From: Chloroflexi bacterium UBA4736
Lineage (GTDB): Bacteria > Chloroflexota > Dormibacteria > Dormibacterales > Dormibacteraceae
DNA length: 10,567 nt
Direction of reading: 5' to 3'
Assembly: GCA_002404015.1 (NCBI GenBank)
Contig: DHIW01000082.1
Location: 23,659 to 34,225, forward strand
This document shows positions 5,364-10,567 of the stretch, in pieces. The notes below the pieces were generated by a model. It saw only the letters and a program-made list of their open reading frames with translations, ran no database searches and had not been told where the DNA came from. Every line of letters begins with the position of its first letter. Position 1 is the stretch's first letter. A program made the position numbers and the translations under genes.

Positions 5364-7235
5364 ATGGCAGCGACGGCGACGTTGACGGACCAGCAAGTCG
5401 AGCACCTGCACGAGCTGGGTCAGCAATTGCGTGTGGACAGCATCCGCTGCAGCACGGCGGCGGGGTCGGGCCACCCCACCTCGTCCATGTCGGCGGCCGA
5501 CCTCATCGCGGTCCTTCTGGCGCGCTACCTGCACTACGACTGGTCGCACCCCAAGGAGCCCAACAACGACCACCTCATCTACTCCAAGGGTCACGCCTCG
5601 CCCCTCGTCTACTCGATGTTCAAGGCGGCCGGCGTGGTCAGCGACGCGGAGCTGCTGACCTTCCGGAAGTTCGGTTCCAAGCTCGAGGGCCATCCCACAC
5701 CCGTTCTGCCCTGGGTGGACGTCGCCACCGGGTCCCTTGGCCAGGGCCTACCCATCGCGGTCGGCGTTGCTTTGGCAGGTAAGTACCTGGACAAGCTGCC
5801 CTACCACGTCTGGACCTTGTGCGGCGACTCCGAGCTGGCCGAGGGCTCGATCTGGGAGGGGCTGGACAAGGCTTCCCACTACGGCCTCTCCAACTTCACA
5901 GCCATCTTCGACGTGAACCGGCTGGGCCAGCGCGGCGAGACCGAGTTCGGTTGGGACCTGGACGTCTACCGGGCTCGGGCCGAAGCATTCGGCTGCCGGG
6001 CGGTGGAGATCGACGGACACGACATCGGCGAGATCGACAGGGCGCTCGCCGAGGCTCGCGCCAGCACCGGCAAGCCGACCGTGATCGTGGCCCGCACCGT
6101 GAAGGGGAAGGGCTTCGGCGAGATCGAGAACAAGGACGGCTGGCACGGCAAGGCCCTGGCCCCGGACATGGCCGAGCGAGCCATCAAGGAGCTGGGCGGC
6201 GAGCGCAGCATCAAGGTCGAGGCCATGAAGCCGGAGCCCGGCCAGCCCGCCCCCGTGGGCGGCGACGGCCGGGTCACCCTGCCGAAATACGACCTGGGCG
6301 AGAAGGTGGCCACCCGCAAGGCGTACGGGGACGCCCTGCTGGCCCTCGGCGCCCGCCAGGGCGTGGTCGCCATGGACGGCGAGGTCAGCAACTCGACGCA
6401 CGCGGACGAGTTCGCCAAGCAGTACCCCGACCGCTTCTTTGAGATGTACATCGCCGAGCAGATGCTGGTGGCGACCGCGGTGGGGATGAGCGTGCGCGGC
6501 TACATCCCGTTTGCCTCGACTTTCGCGGCCTTCTTCTCGCGCGCCTACGACTTCATCCGGATGGCGGCCATCTCGGAAGCCAACATCCGCCTGGCGGGCT
6601 CTCACGCCGGCGTCGAGATCGGCCAGGACGGGCCCTCGCAGATGGCGATGGAGGACCTGGCGTCGATGCGGGCGATCCACGGCTCGACGGTGCTCTACCC
6701 GAGCGATGCCACCAGCGCCGCCGCCCTCACAGAGACCATGGCGGACACCAAGGGGATCGTCTTCATGCGGACCACCCGGGGCGCCTACCCGGTGCTCTAC
6801 GGATCAGGGGAGAAGTTCGAGGTGGGGGGATCCCGGGTCGTGCGTCATTCCGACCACGACGATGTGACGCTGATCGGCGCCGGCGTGACGCTCCACAACA
6901 GCCTGGAGGCGGCCGAGCTGCTGGAGAAGGACGGCATCAAGGCGCGTGTGATCGACCTCTACTCGGTGAAGCCGGTGGACGCGGCCACGCTGCGGGCGGC
7001 CGCCAAAGCGACCTCCAATCGCTTCGTGGTGACGGAAGACCACTCGCCCGAGGGGGGCCTGGCGAGCGCGGTCCTGGAGGCGCTGGCGGGCGACCCTGAG
7101 CGACCCCGGCTGGCCCACTGCGCGGTCCGCAAGATGCCGACGTCGGGCACCCCGCAGGAGCTCATGGAGGCTGCCGGGATCTCGGCCGGGCACATCGCCG
7201 GAGCCGCCCGCGGCCTGCTCAAAGGGGACAAGTAG
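5364..7235 (+). CDS. tkt: Transketolase, single-chain animal-type
   Basis: Transketolase (EC 2.2.1.1) moves two-carbon ketol units between pentose, tetrose and hexose phosphates using thiamine diphosphate. At 623 residues it has the same length as human TKT and follows it closely from memory: LRVDSIRCSTAAGSGHPTS (22-40), YSKGHASP (73-80), VATGSLGQGL (120-129), IFDVNRLGQ (181-189), ATRKAYGDAL (316-325), YIAEQ with the likely catalytic Glu365 (362-366), GSHAGVEIGQDGPSQMA (412-428) and VTEDH (556-560). It lacks the longer layout of the about 660-residue E. coli/yeast TktA type. In the ThDP/Mg motif the usual GDG is GDS (154-156, in GDSELAEGS), a variant I recall in other bacterial members of this clade. 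The domain order is ThDP-binding, pyrimidine-binding, then C-terminal. It begins two bases after the kinase stop with a good ribosome-binding site and ends two bases before the next gene. Confidence 0.97.
   Translation: MAATATLTDQQVEHLHELGQQLRVDSIRCSTAAGSGHPTSSMSAADLIAVLLARYLHYDWSHPKEPNNDHLIYSKGHASPLVYSMFKAAGVVSDAELLTFRKFGSKLEGHPTPVLPWVDVATGSLGQGLPIAVGVALAGKYLDKLPYHVWTLCGDSELAEGSIWEGLDKASHYGLSNFTAIFDVNRLGQRGETEFGWDLDVYRARAEAFGCRAVEIDGHDIGEIDRALAEARASTGKPTVIVARTVKGKGFGEIENKDGWHGKALAPDMAERAIKELGGERSIKVEAMKPEPGQPAPVGGDGRVTLPKYDLGEKVATRKAYGDALLALGARQGVVAMDGEVSNSTHADEFAKQYPDRFFEMYIAEQMLVATAVGMSVRGYIPFASTFAAFFSRAYDFIRMAAISEANIRLAGSHAGVEIGQDGPSQMAMEDLASMRAIHGSTVLYPSDATSAAALTETMADTKGIVFMRTTRGAYPVLYGSGEKFEVGGSRVVRHSDHDDVTLIGAGVTLHNSLEAAELLEKDGIKARVIDLYSVKPVDAATLRAAAKATSNRFVVTEDHSPEGGLASAVLEALAGDPERPRLAHCAVRKMPTSGTPQELMEAAGISAGHIAGAARGLLKGDK
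7221..7228 (+). promoter_or_regulatory. Shine-Dalgarno for tal-pgi
   Basis: AAAGGGGA ends nine bases before the ATG at 7238. It lies over the last codons of the transketolase gene, and it is a strong purine-rich site that fixes the start. Confidence 0.65.
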
Positions 7236-7237
7236 CC

Positions 7238-10027
7238 ATGCCGACCAGCCCGCTGAAGGAGCTTCAGAAGCAGGGTCAGAGCCTGTGGCTCGACAACATC
7301 CGGCGCCAGCTGGTCACCTCCGGCGAGCTTGCGCGGCTGCGCGACCTGGGTGTGACAGGCGTCACCTCCAACCCCACGATCTTCGAGAAGGCGGTCTCCG
7401 GCTCGACCGACTACGACGAGGCACTCGTGCGCCTGGTGCGGGCCGGCCGCCGGCCCGACGACATCCTCTGGGACCTGATGGTCGAGGACATCCAGAGCGC
7501 GGCCGACATCTTCCGCCCGGTCTACGACCGCACGAAGGGCAGGGACGGCTACGTGAGCATCGAGGTGTCGCCGGTGGTGGCCGCCAGCACTAAGAAGACG
7601 GTCGAGATGGCGCGGGAGCTCCACGCGCGCACCGGCCGGCCCAACGTGATGGTCAAGATCCCGGCCACCAAGCCGGGGCTGCCCGCCATCCGGCAGATGA
7701 TCGGCGAGGGCGTGAACATCAACGTCACGCTGATCTTCTCGGTGGACCGCTATGACGCAGTCGTGGAGGCTTTCCAGTCCGGCCTCGAGGACCTCCGCAA
7801 GAAGGGCGGCGACCTCTCGAAGATCGGCTCCGTCGCCAGCTTCTTCGTGAGCCGCGTCGACTCCAAGGTCGACAAGATGCTCGAGGCGAAGATCGAGGCG
7901 GCCCGCGACCCCAAAGAGAAGAAGCACCTGACCGGCCTGCTCGGCAAGGCCGGCATCGCCAACTCCAAGAACGCCTACGAGCACTACAAGCGTCTTCATT
8001 CGGGGCCGCGCTGGGAGTCCCTGGCCAAGGCGGGCGCCCGCACCCAGCGCTGCCTGTGGGCCTCGACCTCGACCAAGGATCCCCGCTACCCGGACACCAT
8101 GTACGTCGAGGAGCTGATCGGTCCCGACACCGTCGACACGGTTCCGCCGGCCACGCTGGTGGCATTCCTGGAGCACGGCGAGGTGCGCCGCAGCCTCGAC
8201 GAGAACGTGGAGCTGGCCTACCGGCAGCTGAAGCAGCTGGCCGACGTGGGTATCGACCTCGACGAGGTCACCCGCGAGCTCGAGGTCGAGGGCGTGGAGC
8301 TCTTCAGCAAGTCGTTCGAGAGCCTTCTCCACGTCCTGAAGAACGCGGCTCGCGACATCCGGTCGGGCAAGGGACCGCGCCAGTGGCACAACCTGGGCGG
8401 TCTGCAGCCGGCGGTCGACGCGGCGGTCGCGAAGCTGCAGAAGGAGGAGGCGCCGCGCCGGCTCTGGTCCAAGGACGGCACGTTCTGGGGGCCGGACAGG
8501 GCGATCCAGGAGGACGTCGTCAACTGGCTGGGCTGGCTGAACATGCCGGAGAAGATGCTGGAGCAGGCGCCCAAGCTGGCCGAGCGCGCCCGGGAAGCCC
8601 GGACCTACTCCGACGTCGTGCTGCTGGGCATGGGCGGATCCAGCCTGGGCCCGGACGTGCTCCGCAACACCTTCGGCCAGGTGAAAGGCCACCCGGGGCT
8701 GCACGTGCTGGACACCACCGACCCCGGCACCATCCTCGCGCTCCGCGCCAAGATCGACCTCGAGGACACCCTGTTCGTGGTCGCCTCCAAGTCCGGCAGC
8801 ACCACGGAGACGCTGTCGCACAACGAGTACTTCTGGGAGCAGGTCCAGAAGACCGGGACCAAGAAGCCGGAGCGCAACTTCGCGGCCATCACCGACGCCG
8901 GCTCGTCGCTCGAGCGGCTGGCGGCCGACCGCGACTACCGCTGGATCTTCACCAACCCCTCCGACATCGGCGGCCGCTACTCGGTTCTCTCCTACTTCGG
9001 GCTCGTGCCAGGGGCTCTCATGGGCGTCGACGTGGAGGAGCTGCTGGAGCGGGCCAGCGAGATGGCGCACTCGTGCGACTCCAGCACGCCTGTCGACAAG
9101 AACCCCGGCGTCTGGCTGGGCGCCGTGCTGGGCGAGCTGGCGAACCGGGGCCGCAACAAGCTGACCCTCGTCCTCTCTCCCAGGATCGCCACCTTCGGCT
9201 ACTGGGTCGAGCAGCTCATCGCCGAGAGCACCGGCAAGCGGGGTAAGGGGATCGTCCCCGTCGAGGGCGAGCCGGTCGGCAAGCCCGCGGTCTACGGGGA
9301 CGACCGGCTCTTCGTTTACATCCGGATGGACAAGGACCCCGCCAACGCCCAGGTGCGGGCACTGGAGAAGGCGGGCCAGCCGGTGGTGACGCTGACGCTG
9401 CGCGACCCGCTCGACCTGGGCGGCGAGTTCCTGCGTTGGGAGATCGCGACCGCCGTTGCGGGCTCGCTGCTGGGCATCAATCCCTTCGACCAGCCCAACG
9501 TGCAGGAGAGCAAGGACAACACCAAGAAGGTGCTGATTCAGTTCAAGGCCAAGGGCAGGCTGCCGGCCGCGGAGTCAGTCCCGGCCGCCAAGGCGGGGCC
9601 CGAGATCGCCAGGCTGCTCGGGACGGGGAAGGCAGGCTCCTACTTGGCGATCATGTCCTACACGGCCCGGACGCCTGGCTCGGAGTCGGCGCTGAAGCGG
9701 ATCCGGACCCAAGTCCGAGACAGGACCCGATTCGCCACGACCAGCGGCTACGGGCCGCGCTTCCTGCACTCGACAGGGCAGCTGCACAAAGGCGGCCCCA
9801 AGACCGGCATCTTCCTGCAGATCGTGCAGGAGGACACCAGGGACGTTCCGATCCCCGGCCAGACCTACGGCTTCTCGACCCTGAAGCAGGCCCAGGCGCT
9901 GGGCGACCTGGAGTCGCTGCAGAAGCGGGGGTACCCGGTGGTCCGGGTGGACCTGGGCAGGAACCCCGCCGCCGGCTGGAAGGCGCTGGTGGAATCCGTG
10001 GAGTCGACCGTGAAAGGGGGCCGCTGA
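7238..10027 (+). CDS. tal-pgi: Bifunctional transaldolase / glucose-6-phosphate isomerase fusion
   Basis: This single 929-residue chain carries two enzymes. Residues 1 to about 375 are transaldolase (EC 2.2.1.2): SLWLDNIRR (15-23), GVTSNPTIFEKA (41-52), SIEVSP (107-112), the Schiff-base lysine Lys140 in NVMVKIPAT (136-144), and SFFVSRVD (201-208). After a linker at about 376-405, the rest is glucose-6-phosphate isomerase (EC 5.3.1.9): LGMGGSSLGP (463-472), ASKSGSTTET (517-526), GGRYSVLSYFGLVP (578-591), EQLIAESTGK with a likely catalytic Glu (658-667), and FDQPNVQESK (750-759). The far C-terminal HSTGQLHKGG (844-853) may carry the ring-opening His and closes the active site. All expected motifs of both halves are present and there is no frameshift. 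Such fusions are known in several bacterial phyla and join fructose 6-phosphate production in the pentose phosphate pathway to glucose 6-phosphate. It starts two bases after transketolase and ends three bases before the dehydrogenase gene. Confidence 0.96.
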   Translation: MPTSPLKELQKQGQSLWLDNIRRQLVTSGELARLRDLGVTGVTSNPTIFEKAVSGSTDYDEALVRLVRAGRRPDDILWDLMVEDIQSAADIFRPVYDRTKGRDGYVSIEVSPVVAASTKKTVEMARELHARTGRPNVMVKIPATKPGLPAIRQMIGEGVNINVTLIFSVDRYDAVVEAFQSGLEDLRKKGGDLSKIGSVASFFVSRVDSKVDKMLEAKIEAARDPKEKKHLTGLLGKAGIANSKNAYEHYKRLHSGPRWESLAKAGARTQRCLWASTSTKDPRYPDTMYVEELIGPDTVDTVPPATLVAFLEHGEVRRSLDENVELAYRQLKQLADVGIDLDEVTRELEVEGVELFSKSFESLLHVLKNAARDIRSGKGPRQWHNLGGLQPAVDAAVAKLQKEEAPRRLWSKDGTFWGPDRAIQEDVVNWLGWLNMPEKMLEQAPKLAERAREARTYSDVVLLGMGGSSLGPDVLRNTFGQVKGHPGLHVLDTTDPGTILALRAKIDLEDTLFVVASKSGSTTETLSHNEYFWEQVQKTGTKKPERNFAAITDAGSSLERLAADRDYRWIFTNPSDIGGRYSVLSYFGLVPGALMGVDVEELLERASEMAHSCDSSTPVDKNPGVWLGAVLGELANRGRNKLTLVLSPRIATFGYWVEQLIAESTGKRGKGIVPVEGEPVGKPAVYGDDRLFVYIRMDKDPANAQVRALEKAGQPVVTLTLRDPLDLGGEFLRWEIATAVAGSLLGINPFDQPNVQESKDNTKKVLIQFKAKGRLPAAESVPAAKAGPEIARLLGTGKAGSYLAIMSYTARTPGSESALKRIRTQVRDRTRFATTSGYGPRFLHSTGQLHKGGPKTGIFLQIVQEDTRDVPIPGQTYGFSTLKQAQALGDLESLQKRGYPVVRVDLGRNPAAGWKALVESVESTVKGGR
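10013..10020 (+). promoter_or_regulatory. Shine-Dalgarno for the 6-phosphogluconate dehydrogenase gene
   Basis: AAAGGGGG ends ten bases before the ATG at 10031 and overlaps the last codons of tal-pgi. It favours 10031 or the in-frame ATG at 10037 as the start. Family N-termini that begin two residues before the hydrophobic strand favour 10031. Confidence 0.55.
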
Positions 10028-10030
10028 CCG

Positions 10031-10567
10031 ATGGAGATGGCGATGGTCGGGTTGGGCAGGATGGGCGGGAACATGGTCACCCGCCTGCTGAAGGCGGGGC
10101 ACCGGATGGTCGCCTACGACCGCTCCGAGGAGGCCGTCAAGCGCTCGGAGGCCGACGGCGCCGTCGGGGCGCGGACCCTCCAGGAGCTGGTGTCGAAGCT
10201 CGAGGCGCGGCCCCAGGTCGTCTGGGTGATGGTGCCCGCGGGCGACCCGACTACGCAGACCATCAGGGAGCTGGCCGACCTGCTCGACAGGGACGACATC
10301 GTCATCGACGGCGGCAACACAAACTGGCAGATCGCCATCGAGGACGCCAAGGTCCTGCAGGCCAGGGGCATGCACTACCTGGACGCCGGCACCTCCGGCG
10401 GGGTGTGGGGCCTCGCCAACGGCTACTCGCTGATGGTGGGGGGCGAGAAGTCGATCTTCGACCACTGCCTTCCCCTGCTCAAGTCGCTGGCGCCCCCGGA
10501 AGGCGGCCTCGTGCACACCGGGCCCGAGGGCTCCGGTCACTTTGTGAAGATGGTCCACAACGGCATC
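10031..10567 (+). CDS. gnd: 6-phosphogluconate dehydrogenase, decarboxylating, GndA/YqeC type (3' truncated by window)
   Basis: This is the N-terminal part (179 residues seen) of a 6-phosphogluconate dehydrogenase, which oxidises and decarboxylates 6-phosphogluconate to ribulose 5-phosphate. The Rossmann motif VGLGRMGGNM is at 6-15. The second strand ends in Asp30 (VAYDRS), where NADP-dependent 6PGDH enzymes usually have Asn-Arg-Thr, so NAD preference is likely (EC 1.1.1.343). DGGNTNW (93-99), LDAGTSGGVWG (117-127) and GSGHFVKMVHNGI (167-179, with probable catalytic Lys173) are typical. The GVWG wording and overall spacing match the short (about 300 residue) GndA/YqeC group rather than the about 470-residue group. 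The gene lies three bases after tal-pgi with a strong ribosome-binding site. It completes a route from gluconate (if the kinase is a gluconokinase) to pentose phosphates. It runs off the right edge with no sign of a break. Confidence 0.95.
   Translation, partial: MEMAMVGLGRMGGNMVTRLLKAGHRMVAYDRSEEAVKRSEADGAVGARTLQELVSKLEARPQVVWVMVPAGDPTTQTIRELADLLDRDDIVIDGGNTNWQIAIEDAKVLQARGMHYLDAGTSGGVWGLANGYSLMVGGEKSIFDHCLPLLKSLAPPEGGLVHTGPEGSGHFVKMVHNGI

Noticed and set aside
6959..9070. A 703-codon minus-strand open frame opposite transketolase and tal-pgi
   Set aside because: It covers the antisense of clear transketolase and transaldolase motifs, and its composition (His, Arg, Leu, Val repeats) is that of a codon-bias shadow.
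7238..10027. Possible assembly artefact joining transaldolase to glucose-6-phosphate isomerase
   Set aside because: The frame is continuous across a plausible linker, all motifs of both halves are intact, and this fusion is an established architecture in several bacterial groups.

Overview
The window is very GC-rich, gene-dense DNA, almost certainly from a bacterium of the Terrabacteria type (Candidatus Dormibacterota, Chloroflexota or a deep Actinobacteriota lineage are the best guesses). The pointers are the base composition, non-ATG starts, tight gene packing, a sigma-like protein with a DUF5667-like tail, a transaldolase/glucose-6-phosphate isomerase fusion, an animal-type transketolase and a GndA/YqeC-type 6-phosphogluconate dehydrogenase. 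The assignment is inference; no rRNA or other phylogenetic marker is present.

Layout. Positions 1-64 are non-coding with a strong GC hairpin. A small minus-strand gene (616 down to 65) encodes a probable papain-fold (C39-like) cysteine peptidase-like protein. A very short divergent promoter region (617-642) carries overlapping -10-like elements for both strands. From 643 to the right edge six genes run on the plus strand with 3 bp, 2 bp, 4 bp or even negative gaps, so they look like one operon: (1) a membrane-anchored ECF-sigma-like/DUF5667 fusion, (2) a compact GH38 alpha-mannosidase, (3) an FGGY sugar kinase resembling gluconokinase, (4) transketolase, (5) a transaldolase/glucose-6-phosphate isomerase fusion, (6) 6-phosphogluconate dehydrogenase, cut by the window edge.

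How they fit together. Genes 4-6 cover the non-oxidative pentose phosphate pathway, the hexose-phosphate isomerase step and the decarboxylating step. If gene 3 is a gluconokinase, its product 6-phosphogluconate is the substrate of gene 6. The mannosidase, which has no signal peptide, would release mannose from a short intracellular mannoside. The sigma-like protein at the head, with one membrane helix and an extracytoplasmic domain, is a candidate regulator of the operon. The first three genes use GTG or TTG with poor or no Shine-Dalgarno sequence, while the last three use ATG with clear purine-rich sites, which suggests stronger translation of the central-metabolism enzymes.

Most of the content is recognisable carbon metabolism. 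The less ordinary parts are the sigma-membrane-DUF5667 fusion heading a metabolic operon, the shared divergent promoter with a probably leaderless peptidase-like gene, and the unusually short GH38 enzyme. No RNA genes, CRISPR arrays, insertion sequences or phage genes were seen.
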